This document shows positions 32,331 through 39,620 of a stretch of 40,333 nucleotides of DNA, piece after piece. Position 1 is the first letter of the stretch, and every line of letters starts with the position of its first letter. Position numbers and translations under genes: made by a program. The DNA comes from an uncultured Granulosicoccaceae bacterium. Lineage in GTDB: Bacteria > Pseudomonadota > Gammaproteobacteria > Granulosicoccales > Granulosicoccaceae. The notes beneath the pieces were generated by a model. That model worked only from the letters and a program-made list of their open reading frames with translations. It was not told where the DNA came from and ran no database searches. The stretch spans positions 1 through 40,333 of the forward strand of contig CALDUO010000057.1 of NCBI GenBank assembly GCA_937923745.1. The letters run 5' to 3'.

Positions 32331-34099
32331 CCCTGCCAACAACGCTGTCGGACTCCAAACAGGCCATCATGCAATGGGCAGCGCAAGCTGAAGAAAACGG
32401 ACTACTCACCACAACTGACATCGCCGCAATAGATGTGATTGCCGAACAAACCCCGGCTGCGCTGTTCGACAGCAGCAACCGACCGCTGGTGGTTGCATTT
32501 TTTGGCGGCACCGGTGTCGGCAAAAGTACGCTGCTCAATCGGCTGGCAGGCGACACCATTGCCAGAACGGGCGTCGAGCGACCCACCTCGCGGGAAATAA
32601 CGCTCTATCTGCATGACTCCATTGAAGTGAATCACTTGCCGACTGAATTTCCGGTCGACAAAATCAATACGGTCAGTCATCACGACGATAATAACCGTCA
32701 CACGCTGTGGATAGACATGCCGGACTTTGACAGCGCAGAGACGGCCAATCGTGATCTTGTCAACGATTGGTTGCCCCACATCGACCTGCTCGTTTATGTG
32801 GTCAGTCCCGAGCGTTACAAGGACGATCAGGGCTGGCGTCTATTACTACAGCATGGGTTTCGTCACGCCTGGATTTTTGTGATGAACCATTGGGATCGCG
32901 GCATTGAGGCACAACGCGAAGACTTCACGGCATTACTGAAGCGTGCCGGACTGCAACAGCCACTGCTGTTTTGCACCGATTCGAGCGGTGCAGCCCCGAC
33001 AGGCGGTGTTGACGAATTTGCAGCCCTTAAAACATCGGTACAGTCACTGGCTGACAGCAACACTATCGACCAGCTTGAAGCGCGAGGCATCAGCATTCGG
33101 GCCCATGAGCTGCAAACTCAGGTAAGCACCTTATTGGCTCAGCTCGATAACCCGGATGGTCTTAAGGGCCTTTCGTCTGAGTGGAACACCGAATGGCAAC
33201 GGGTAGCCGAGCAGATCACGGCGAGCGTTGCGTGGAAAATTCCGCTGATTGCCCAACCGTTTGAAGCATCTCGCGTCAGCTGGTTTCGCTCGGCATTGGG
33301 CGCACTATCGGGACGCCGTCACGACACTGACCGTACCCCCGGAAACATTCAGAGCATCGGTGACGTTGCTGCGGTAGACCACACACCTGACCGTGCTGTT
33401 ACCACCAATGCCTATCGGCCGACTTCTCCGGGCACCACCGTCGAGCTGTTAGATGCCGATGCATTGACAGCGATCAACGACGCCAGACAGTTCGCCGTTC
33501 TGCAAGCCCCGGTGCACAATCTGCCACCGCCACTGATCGCCAAAGCGATTGAGCGCGAAGAAACCCGACAGTCCAACAATACAATAGCGGCACTGAACGC
33601 CCCTATCAATCAGGCACTGCAGCAATCACTGCAGTCACCCGGTAACGCCTTTCAGCGTTTTCTGCATAGGGTATTTGGTGTGCTCGCAGGACTGTTACCG
33701 GTATTGGCTATGTGTTGGGCGGGCTACCGTATCGTGATGGCCTTTTATGAAGGTGGCAGTCAGCCCGGTGCATACCTCGGGGGTGCCTTTGCGATCAATT
33801 CGTTGCTGCTGATTGCATTGGCGTGGGCGCTGCCGTTTTTTTTGCAGCAAAAAGTGCGACCCTCTCTTGCCAAAGCCGCAGAAAGAGGCCTAAAACTCGG
33901 CTTACAAAAAACACTGGAAGGCATTCGAAGCGGTATGACACCAGTGTGGGATTCCGTTGAACAAACCACAACCAACACCCGCACCGAGGGGCAGAACCTG
34001 ATCGACAACCTGATAGCCGATACCACCGAAACAGCCGATCAGCGACAGCAACCCAAAGACCCGGCATTGGCGCAGGTGCTGCTCAATCAGTCGGATTGA
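32327..34099 (+). CDS. Dynamin-like GTPase 2 of a coupled pair, with membrane helices
   Basis: A 590-residue P-loop GTPase. G1 is GGTGVGKS (60-67), a G2-type Thr is in RPTSRE (Thr87), G3 is DMPDFDS (130-136), matching the unusual DxPDFDS of its neighbour, and G4 is NHWD (187-190). After a helical middle region there are two transmembrane helices in the last third (VLAGLLPVLAMCWAGYRIVM and AINSLLLIALAWALPFFLQQ), then an amphipathic, basic tail. It is probably an inner-membrane protein with the G domain in the cytoplasm. The ATG overlaps the stop of GTPase 1 (ATGA), implying equal synthesis and probably a hetero-complex. Confidence 0.82.
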   Translation: MTLPTTLSDSKQAIMQWAAQAEENGLLTTTDIAAIDVIAEQTPAALFDSSNRPLVVAFFGGTGVGKSTLLNRLAGDTIARTGVERPTSREITLYLHDSIEVNHLPTEFPVDKINTVSHHDDNNRHTLWIDMPDFDSAETANRDLVNDWLPHIDLLVYVVSPERYKDDQGWRLLLQHGFRHAWIFVMNHWDRGIEAQREDFTALLKRAGLQQPLLFCTDSSGAAPTGGVDEFAALKTSVQSLADSNTIDQLEARGISIRAHELQTQVSTLLAQLDNPDGLKGLSSEWNTEWQRVAEQITASVAWKIPLIAQPFEASRVSWFRSALGALSGRRHDTDRTPGNIQSIGDVAAVDHTPDRAVTTNAYRPTSPGTTVELLDADALTAINDARQFAVLQAPVHNLPPPLIAKAIEREETRQSNNTIAALNAPINQALQQSLQSPGNAFQRFLHRVFGVLAGLLPVLAMCWAGYRIVMAFYEGGSQPGAYLGGAFAINSLLLIALAWALPFFLQQKVRPSLAKAAERGLKLGLQKTLEGIRSGMTPVWDSVEQTTTNTRTEGQNLIDNLIADTTETADQRQQPKDPALAQVLLNQSD

Positions 34100-34144
34100 G
34101 CTTCTGATTAAGCTGCAGTCCAATTCACTTCATTCCGTTTGATT

Positions 34145-34247
34145 GCGGCCCGGGTTACAGCGGCCCGGGTGATAGCGACCCGGGTGATAGCGACCCGTAA
34201 CAGCGACTCGGTTAATGGCAACTCAGTCTATTGCAGTGGGTTCAATG
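34145..34247. repeat. Degenerate 15-bp tandem repeat after the GTPase pair
   Basis: Units start at 34145, 34160, 34175, 34190 (13 bases), 34203, 34218 and 34233. The clearest are GCGGCCCGGGTTACA, GCGGCCCGGGTGATA and GCGACCCGGGTGATA; later units are increasingly diverged but keep the leading GC and the 15-base spacing. The array starts 45 bases past the stop of GTPase 2. Confidence 0.87.
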
Positions 34248-34279
34248 GCGGCTCTCGCGCCACCAATAGAGCCTTTATC

Positions 34280-34354
34280 GTGCAGATCAAGATAGTGCAA
34301 ATCACGATGGCGCAGGTCAGGACAGTGCAAGTCACGATAACGCAGGTCAGGGCG
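34280..34354. repeat. 15-bp tandem repeat (30-bp higher-order) carrying the comF stop codon
   Basis: Five units of exactly 15 bases at 34280, 34295, 34310, 34325 and 34340. Units two and four resemble each other (GTGCAAATCACGATG, GTGCAAGTCACGATA), as do three and five (GCGCAGGTCAGGACA, ACGCAGGTCAGGGCG), so there is a 30-base higher-order period. The comF stop (34347-34349) lies in the last unit. On the minus strand every unit begins TGA in the comF frame, giving five in-frame stops spaced 15 bases apart. Confidence 0.92.
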
Positions 34355-35207
34355 TTCGGGCAAACACCCAAATATCCACTGATTGGGCACCGGCCGTGAG
34401 CAACACCCTCGCCGCCTCATTGGCCGTCGCCCCGGTGGTCAGCACATCATCGATCAGCGCATAACGTTGCGGCGCAATCGTAGCCGGGCACGAAAAACAA
34501 CCCCTGATATTTCGCTTACGCTGCTTTTTGCTCAGGCCTGCCTGAGGTCCGGTCTGCCGATGTCGAATCAGCAAGTGACGGTCGAGCGGTTTATTGGTAT
34601 GTCGCGCTAGCGTCCGGGCTATCTCCTCTGCCTGATTAAAACCCCGTTCGCGCCAACGTGAGTCTGCCAACGGAATTGGAATTAACACATCAACATCCAG
34701 CACTGCCCGGTGACTCAGCTCACGCGCCATCAGAAGCCCCATGGTGCGCCCGTAATACAGCTTTTTACCGTATTTAAGCTGCCGGACCATGATATCGGCC
34801 GGCCACAGATAGCGCGAATGGGCAAACGCACGCCGAACAACAACCGGCTGCTTTTGGCAGGCACCACAGCGTAATACGTCGTCAGGCGAGCCCGAAACCG
34901 GTTCTCGCTGTATCTCGCTGATCCTGGCATTGACCGGTAAACACTGTCCACAGTGTGTGCAAGCGGGCGCATTCCGCGGTAGTGATTCAATGCAATAGCG
35001 GCACAAATCGAGCGAGGTCCGGGTGACTTCCTGACAAAACAGGCAGCGCCCGGTATGCGTGATTCGGTGATGAATATGGCCAATGACAGACCGTGTAGTA
35101 TCGTCAATGCGACGGATCAGAATCAGCCTACGCAAACGGTCAATGAATGACCCCCATTGAACTGATCTGACGATTTTTTGCAGTAAAACAAGTGGTTTTT
35201 TGAACAC
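34347..35207 (-). CDS. comF: ComF-family phosphoribosyltransferase-like protein
   Basis: A 286-residue ComF-type protein. The N-terminal part has a zinc-binding cluster CLFCQEVTRTSLDLCRYC followed by CTHCGQ and, further on, RCGACQ; then the phosphoribosyltransferase fold with LIPIPLADSRWRERGFNQAE and the PRPP-binding loop ALIDDVLTTGATANEA near the C-terminus. ComF proteins are needed for DNA uptake in competent bacteria and have been linked to DNA metabolism. The start is GTG at 35205-35207. An extra ~50 residues precede the zinc cluster. Its 3' end, with the stop codon, lies inside a 15-bp tandem repeat. Confidence 0.93.
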   Translation of the reverse strand: MFKKPLVLLQKIVRSVQWGSFIDRLRRLILIRRIDDTTRSVIGHIHHRITHTGRCLFCQEVTRTSLDLCRYCIESLPRNAPACTHCGQCLPVNARISEIQREPVSGSPDDVLRCGACQKQPVVVRRAFAHSRYLWPADIMVRQLKYGKKLYYGRTMGLLMARELSHRAVLDVDVLIPIPLADSRWRERGFNQAEEIARTLARHTNKPLDRHLLIRHRQTGPQAGLSKKQRKRNIRGCFSCPATIAPQRYALIDDVLTTGATANEAARVLLTAGAQSVDIWVFARTP

Positions 35208-35299
35208 AACTCCAGCTCCCTCTGTGGAAAACAGCGTTCCATGCTGCGCTGGGCTACACTACCACGGTCGTGTTTGGCTGTGTAATGTTGTATTTTTCA

Positions 35300-35313
35300 T
35301 ACACGAACGTGTA
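35300..35313. promoter_or_regulatory. 14-bp palindrome upstream of the ompA-like promoter
   Basis: TACACGAACGTGTA is a perfect palindrome (six-base arms, two-base centre) ending eight bases before the -35 hexamer. A second, looser inverted repeat TGTAA-N8-TTACA overlaps the -35 itself. Either could bind a regulator of the OmpA-family gene or of divergent comF. Confidence 0.4.
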
Positions 35314-35321
35314 ACAATTTG

Positions 35322-35350
35322 TTTACAATAGTGCCGATTGTCGCTATACA
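35322..35350 (+). promoter_or_regulatory. Sigma70 promoter of the OmpA-family gene
   Basis: TTTACA (35322-35327), a spacer of exactly 17 bases, and TATACA (35345-35350) form a near-consensus promoter. Transcription would start about 75 bases before the ATG at 35431, leaving a sizeable leader. This is the clearest promoter in the window and fits an abundant envelope protein. Confidence 0.72.
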
Positions 35351-35430
35351 TGATAGAAAAACAACAGGCAGCTCATGCACTGTTGTACCCTAACTGTGTG
35401 TTTACCAAGTCCAACTAGTGGGAGCTAGAA

Positions 35431-36081
35431 ATGAAATTGAACATCTTCAAAACAGGTTCTGCAGCAGCATTGCTGATCGGCAGCAGCCTGATTGCCGCAA
35501 GCAGCTTCGCTGCTGTTGACGGAAAAATTGAAGCTGACAGCGACGGTTACGTCGGTGCCGGTGGTTTTGTCGTTAAAACCGCAGACGGTTGCCTACAAAC
35601 CGGAAAACTCACCGAAGATAACCAAATCAATGTCTGCGAAGGCATCGAAGAAGTTGTTGAAGAACCTGCTGCAGAGCCGGAAGCAACCGAAGAAGTGAAA
35701 GCTCCCGAGCCAGAGCCAACCATTATTCCGGTTAGCCGCAGCGTCACCGCTGAGTTTGCTACCGGTTCTTCTGACCTCTCTGCTGAAGGCGAAGCTGAAA
35801 TCGCGGCAATGATCGCAGAACTGTCGGCCATGCCAGAAATCGTCTCTATCGATATCGCAGGACACACCGATAGCCGCGGCAGCGAAGCCAACAACCTGGC
35901 GCTTTCTGAAGCCCGTGCAGAAACCGTTCGAAACCAATTGGCTGCTGCATTCCCGAATGCACTGATCACCTCTAAAGGTTTCGGCGAAACACAGCCCATC
36001 GCATCCAATGCAGATGCTGCTGGCCGTGCCGAGAACCGACGTGTTGACGTCAACGTAAAAGCCCGAACCATTCAAAACTAA
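35431..36081 (+). CDS. OmpA-family peptidoglycan-binding envelope protein
   Basis: A 216-residue exported protein. The signal peptide ends at about residue 27 (SSLIAASSFA before AVDG). A short N-terminal domain is followed by an acidic, proline-rich linker (about 70-97, EEPAAEPEATEEVKAPEPEP) and an OmpA C-terminal domain (about 105-210) with IAGHTDSRGSEANNLALSEARAE, containing the Asp and Arg that bind diaminopimelate. There is no full beta-barrel, so it probably tethers peptidoglycan from the periplasm. TGGGAG six bases before the ATG is a good ribosome site. Promoter and terminator flank it, so it is monocistronic. Confidence 0.92.
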   Translation: MKLNIFKTGSAAALLIGSSLIAASSFAAVDGKIEADSDGYVGAGGFVVKTADGCLQTGKLTEDNQINVCEGIEEVVEEPAAEPEATEEVKAPEPEPTIIPVSRSVTAEFATGSSDLSAEGEAEIAAMIAELSAMPEIVSIDIAGHTDSRGSEANNLALSEARAETVRNQLAAAFPNALITSKGFGETQPIASNADAAGRAENRRVDVNVKARTIQN

Positions 36082-36105
36082 TCGAGTTCGCTCGACACGT
36101 TTTTT
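36082..36105 (+). terminator. Intrinsic terminator of the OmpA-family gene
   Basis: Directly after the stop codon, TCGAG-TTCG-CTCGA forms a five-base-pair hairpin with a TTCG loop, followed four bases later by six Ts (36100-36105). The stem is short but the loop is stabilising. Confidence 0.6.
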
Positions 36106-36499
36106 GTAGTTCTTTTGTAGATCAGGCTTTATCGAGACCTTGTGATACAAACACAGTGCGTCTCAGGCTCCCCGATAACTCCGGCGCACAGCCGGAGTTA
36201 TCATTGGAGCTGGCATTAAAGGATTATCCTATTTCCTCATCAAGGGCTGACGACTGCCACCAGAGCAGGCCTGTTACGCTCTTGGTTGCTCAGAAAACCT
36301 TCTGTTGTACGGCCCGGGATACATGCGTCTTCCCGGACACGACAACCGGCAACAACCCACCGACCGCGTCACAAGTTTAAGTCCGGGTTTGCCCCTGTAT
36401 TTCATGTACAATGGCCGCCGCGCCTGCAGATGGGCAGACACCTTGTCAGCACGCTATATCAGGCCAACATCATTGTCTAAGCTATACGGGGACGCGCTT
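36106..36499. other. Gap between OmpA-family terminator and PNPOx-like gene
   Basis: About 390 bases with no supported gene. A longer open frame reaches 36305 in the PNPOx frame but its first 65 codons look non-coding (Arg- and Pro-rich, no family match). The most notable element is the perfect hairpin at 36174-36202. No clear -35/-10 pair was found for the downstream gene. Confidence 0.5.
36174..36202. repeat. Perfect 12-bp inverted repeat (hairpin)
   Basis: GATAACTCCGGC, a five-base loop GCACA, then GCCGGAGTTATC. The stem has no mismatch and is GC-rich near the loop. No T-run follows on either strand, so a classical intrinsic terminator is not supported. It lies about 70 bases past the OmpA-family terminator. 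Confidence 0.9.
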
Positions 36500-37006
36500 T
36501 TGGTTAAACTGACTGCAGAAATGAGACGCATAATCGAAGAACAAAAAATCGGTTATGTGGCCACTGTTGCACCGGATGGTACGCCTAACCTGTCACCCAA
36601 AGGCACCTGCCTTCTCCTCGACGATTCACACATTATGTTCGGAGAGATCCGCTCTCCCAATACCGTTAAGAATATTGCAGAACGCCCCATCGTCGAAGTC
36701 AACTTTGTTGATATCTTCTCGCGTAAGGGTGTTCGCTGTAAGGGTCCTGCCCGCTTTATTCGGCACGATGATGATGAATTCGACAAGCTGCTGCCACCAT
36801 TCAGAATTGAGTGGGGCGACGACTTATGTTCACTGTTTCATGGCATCGTCGTCATTGATATCGAGTCGGCTTCCAACATGGTGAGTCCTGCCTACGATAT
36901 TGGCTCGAAAGAACCCGACCTGCGCCAGCGCTGGCTAAAATACTTTTCGAATCTACAGCCAGAGAGTTCAAAACCTGCCCGCGGCTCTGACGAAAATACT
37001 ATTTAG
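36500..37006 (+). CDS. Pyridoxamine 5'-phosphate oxidase-family (flavin-binding) protein
   Basis: A 168-residue protein of the PNPOx-like split-barrel family. It begins VKLTAEMRRIIEEQKIGYVA, continues TVAPDGTPNLSPKGTCLLLDD, and has IVEVNFVDIFSRKGVRCKGPA, the usual core. Such proteins bind FMN, F420 or haem; the true PNPOx substrate motif is absent, so vitamin B6 oxidation is unlikely. I choose the TTG at 36500: CGGGGA lies eight bases upstream, and family members start with a similar xKLTxEM. The ATG at 36521 is the alternative. Confidence 0.82.
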   Translation: MVKLTAEMRRIIEEQKIGYVATVAPDGTPNLSPKGTCLLLDDSHIMFGEIRSPNTVKNIAERPIVEVNFVDIFSRKGVRCKGPARFIRHDDDEFDKLLPPFRIEWGDDLCSLFHGIVVIDIESASNMVSPAYDIGSKEPDLRQRWLKYFSNLQPESSKPARGSDENTI

Positions 37007-37076
37007 CGCCTCTTGTCTCGCCCATTAGCAAGAATTTTGTAACGCTAAATATAACGCCACGTAATCAGCCAACGCT

Positions 37077-37679
37077 ATGACACTGACCCACAACGCAGCC
37101 ACCACTCAGCGTCTGCTCGACACTATCGAGTCTGAAATTCTGCCGTTAACGCGCGAGGGTGTTACTCAGGGTAACAAGATTTTTGGAGCCGCAATTCTGG
37201 CAAAAACCGACCTCTCGACGGTTATTTGCGAGACCAATAACGAAATTGAAAATCCGTTGTGGCACGGGGAAATGCATACCCTAAAGCGTTTCTATGAAAT
37301 CGACAGCGCCTCGCGACCAGACACCAAAGACCTGGTATTCATCTCAACCCATGAGCCCTGCAGCCTGTGTTTATCGGCAATTACCTGGGCAGGCTTCGAC
37401 AACTTCTATTACCTGTTCAGTCATGAAGACTCGCGTGATGCATTCGCCATCCCGCATGACCTCAAAATTCTGGACGAGGTGTTTGCCGTCAAGCCCGGTC
37501 AATACCGACGCGAAAACGAGTTCTGGAAAAGCTATGGTATTCGCCGGTTGGTCAGCGAGTTACCGCCCGCCGAGCAAAGTCCCTTGCAGGCTACTATTGA
37601 CCGGATTGTCGGTGCATACGATACGCTGTCCGATACGTATCAACAGGGTAAAGATAACAACAGCATTCCACTCAACTGA
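37077..37679 (+). CDS. Cytidine/deoxycytidylate deaminase-family zinc enzyme
   Basis: A 200-residue nucleoside or nucleobase deaminase. The zinc site is complete: HGE (His63, catalytic Glu65) and PCSLC (Pro94, Cys95, Cys98). The start of the domain (IFGAAILAKTDLSTVICETN) is the usual beta-strand pattern. The N-terminal 25 and C-terminal 60 residues are longer than in small cytosine/guanine deaminases, and the substrate cannot be told. It follows the PNPOx-like gene by 70 bases. Confidence 0.87.
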   Translation: MTLTHNAATTQRLLDTIESEILPLTREGVTQGNKIFGAAILAKTDLSTVICETNNEIENPLWHGEMHTLKRFYEIDSASRPDTKDLVFISTHEPCSLCLSAITWAGFDNFYYLFSHEDSRDAFAIPHDLKILDEVFAVKPGQYRRENEFWKSYGIRRLVSELPPAEQSPLQATIDRIVGAYDTLSDTYQQGKDNNSIPLN

Positions 37680-37716
37680 TCGACGCTAAGCCGCGGTCAA
37701 CAGGAGGCCAGCCACC

Positions 37717-38622
37717 ATGTCTGTCAGACCCGTTAAATCTCTGTCCGGTTCCCGCAGCACGCTCGAAGGCGCTGGCGTTAAACTTGAGCGCGTATTCGGC
37801 TTTGGCGATACGACACTCACTGATCCGTTCCTGATGATGGATGACTTTCGGAACGACTCACCAGCTGATTATCAGGCGGGCTTTCCGTGGCACCCCCATC
37901 GCGGTATCGAAACCATCACCTATGTGCTCGCTGGCAGCGTTGATCATGCAGACAGTCTGGGTAATTCTGGCTCGCTCGGACCCGGCAGCGTGCAATGGAT
38001 GACAGCAGGTAGCGGAATATTGCATCAGGAAATGCCAAAGGGCGACAGCAATGGCCAGATGCATGGCTTTCAATTGTGGGCCAACTTACCTGCATCAATG
38101 AAAATGACTGCACCGCGTTATCAGGATATTGCCGGTGGTGACATACCCGTGTTGCAAGAAGACGACGGTTCCAGCATCCGCATCGTCGTGGGTGACTACC
38201 AAGGCGTGAAAGGCCCGGTCGACGGTATAGCGGCAGACCCTCAGTATCTGGATATCGTGGTACCGGCGGGTGTTCGCAAAACCTTTAAAGTTGACACCTA
38301 TCGTTCAGCGTTTGCCTATATCTTCGAAGGCAGCGCCACGTTCCGTGATGCATCAGCGCCACACGGCGTACTGATTGAAAAAGAAATCAATCACGAAGAA
38401 ATTCAGCTTCGCGACTACAGCGGCAACCGCACCCTTGTAGTGTTTGACACAGGTGATGAAGTGACCGTGCAAGCCGGTGATGACGGCGTGCGGTTTTTGC
38501 TGGTCTCCGGCAAGCCCATACAAGAACCTGTCGCTTGGCATGGCCCCATTGTGATGAACACACAAGCCGAGATAGAACAGGCCATGAAAGATCTGCAAAC
38601 CGATAACTTTATTCGGCGCTAG
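37717..38622 (+). CDS. Pirin-family protein
   Basis: A 301-residue bicupin. The N-terminal cupin carries the pirin metal site: FPWHPHRGIETITYVLAGSV, and GSGILHQEMPKG; the linker QLWANLPASMKMTAPRYQDI is also characteristic. Some bacterial pirins oxidise quercetin; others have regulatory roles, and this sequence does not decide which. AGGAGG lies ten bases before the ATG, a strong ribosome site. It is convergent with phzF, with only six bases between the stops. Confidence 0.95.
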   Translation: MSVRPVKSLSGSRSTLEGAGVKLERVFGFGDTTLTDPFLMMDDFRNDSPADYQAGFPWHPHRGIETITYVLAGSVDHADSLGNSGSLGPGSVQWMTAGSGILHQEMPKGDSNGQMHGFQLWANLPASMKMTAPRYQDIAGGDIPVLQEDDGSSIRIVVGDYQGVKGPVDGIAADPQYLDIVVPAGVRKTFKVDTYRSAFAYIFEGSATFRDASAPHGVLIEKEINHEEIQLRDYSGNRTLVVFDTGDEVTVQAGDDGVRFLLVSGKPIQEPVAWHGPIVMNTQAEIEQAMKDLQTDNFIRR

Positions 38623-38628
38623 TGCACG

Positions 38629-39534
38629 CTACAGCATCACCGTACCGTCGATAAGAATATGCGTCTGACCACCCACTAACACCCGACCTGCATGCTCAGG
38701 ATCCGGTGTTAGGGTCACGTGACCTCGCCTGCCAATCATGCGCCCCTGAGATACCTGCATCGGTCGATCAAGGCGTCCCTGACTCATTAGCCAATGAGCA
38801 ATGGCCGCGTTCAGCGAACCGGTGATCGGGTCTTCCAACATGCCACTCGACGGCGCAAGCATTCTGACTTCAACATCAAACTCACCGCCAGAATCGTACA
38901 GACTGACCAGTCCAACCGGTTGCGTCTCTGGCCACTTCACCAAGGATGCATCAACCGACAACACGGTCTGTGGGCTATCCAATTCGAGTAACTGCCAAAC
39001 AGGACCATTATTCAACAGCGCGCTGTTAAGCACGCTGGAAGACGCAAGCTTCAGTTTGTGTAACAACCCGTCCTTTGACGCACCCGGTAATGGCTCAATG
39101 GCGGTGGGCGGCGCAATGAACGCTGCTTGTTGTGCCTGCCCCGATGCCAGTTCCGGTGCCAGTTCCGGTGCCTGCAGCGCCCTTGGCAAATGCACTTCAA
39201 CAATACCGATTTCACACTGCTGGTAAACAATGTCAGCACGTCTTGCCCGATTACCTGCGTGCAACCAGGCAGCGCAACTGCCCAATGTCGGGTGTCCTGC
39301 GAATGGCATTTCACGCTGAGGCGTAAATATCCTGACCCGATAGTCAGCGCGGTCATCATCAGGCGGCACGATAAAGGTAGTCTCGGCCAAATTGGTCCAA
39401 GCAGCAAACGACTGCATTTGAGCATCGCTGAGACCTTGAGCGTCGAGCACCACAGCCAGTGCATTTCCGTACACCGGCGAATCGGTGAAGACATCGCATT
39501 GGATAAAACGGCGGGGTCTAACAGTATTTGTCAT
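38629..39534 (-). CDS. PhzF-family isomerase/epimerase
   Basis: A 301-residue protein of the PhzF/diaminopimelate-epimerase-like fold. Motifs: FIQCDVFTDSPVYGNALAVV at the start, NLAETTFIVPP (Glu51, the position of the catalytic Glu), MPFAGHPTLGSCAAW, and DPITGSLNAAIAHWL in the second half. No phenazine genes are nearby, so the role is an unassigned isomerase. The middle contains a 12-bp tandem repeat (39143-39178) that encodes APEL-APEL-ASGQ on the minus strand, an insertion relative to the fold. It is divergent from the peroxiredoxin gene. Confidence 0.93.
   Translation of the reverse strand: MTNTVRPRRFIQCDVFTDSPVYGNALAVVLDAQGLSDAQMQSFAAWTNLAETTFIVPPDDDRADYRVRIFTPQREMPFAGHPTLGSCAAWLHAGNRARRADIVYQQCEIGIVEVHLPRALQAPELAPELASGQAQQAAFIAPPTAIEPLPGASKDGLLHKLKLASSSVLNSALLNNGPVWQLLELDSPQTVLSVDASLVKWPETQPVGLVSLYDSGGEFDVEVRMLAPSSGMLEDPITGSLNAAIAHWLMSQGRLDRPMQVSQGRMIGRRGHVTLTPDPEHAGRVLVGGQTHILIDGTVML
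39143..39178. repeat. In-frame 12-bp tandem repeat inside the phzF-like gene
   Basis: GATGCCAGTTCC, GGTGCCAGTTCC and GGTGCCTGCAGC in a row. Read on the coding strand the units give APEL, APEL and ASGQ (in the order of the protein), lengthening a surface loop. Confidence 0.83.
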
Positions 39535-39620
39535 CGTAGTGTCTGTAAACTCAACAGGACTCTATCGTAAAACACATTGGCTGGCGGCTCATTAACCGGA
39601 CGTGTTACTGTTTATCTATT

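Noticed and set aside
34145-34354. CRISPR array or iteron origin
   Set aside because: Units are contiguous 15-mers without spacers, degenerate, and no cas or replication gene is near.
34139-34399. 86-codon frame through the 15-bp arrays
   Set aside because: Openness follows from the 15-bp period; no conservation evidence; it overlaps the comF 3' end. Kept as a finding, not as a gene.
36500-37006. Vitamin B6 (PdxH) assignment of the PNPOx-like gene
   Set aside because: Too short and lacks the PdxH C-terminal motif; only the split-barrel fold is supported.
37002-37049. TTTAGCG...CGCTAAA inverted repeat with a 34-base loop after the PNPOx-like gene
   Set aside because: Only seven-base arms, a long loop and no T-run; likely chance.
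38629-39534. Phenazine biosynthesis cluster suggested by the PhzF-like gene
   Set aside because: No other phz gene in the window; PhzF-like isomerases are common outside phenazine pathways.
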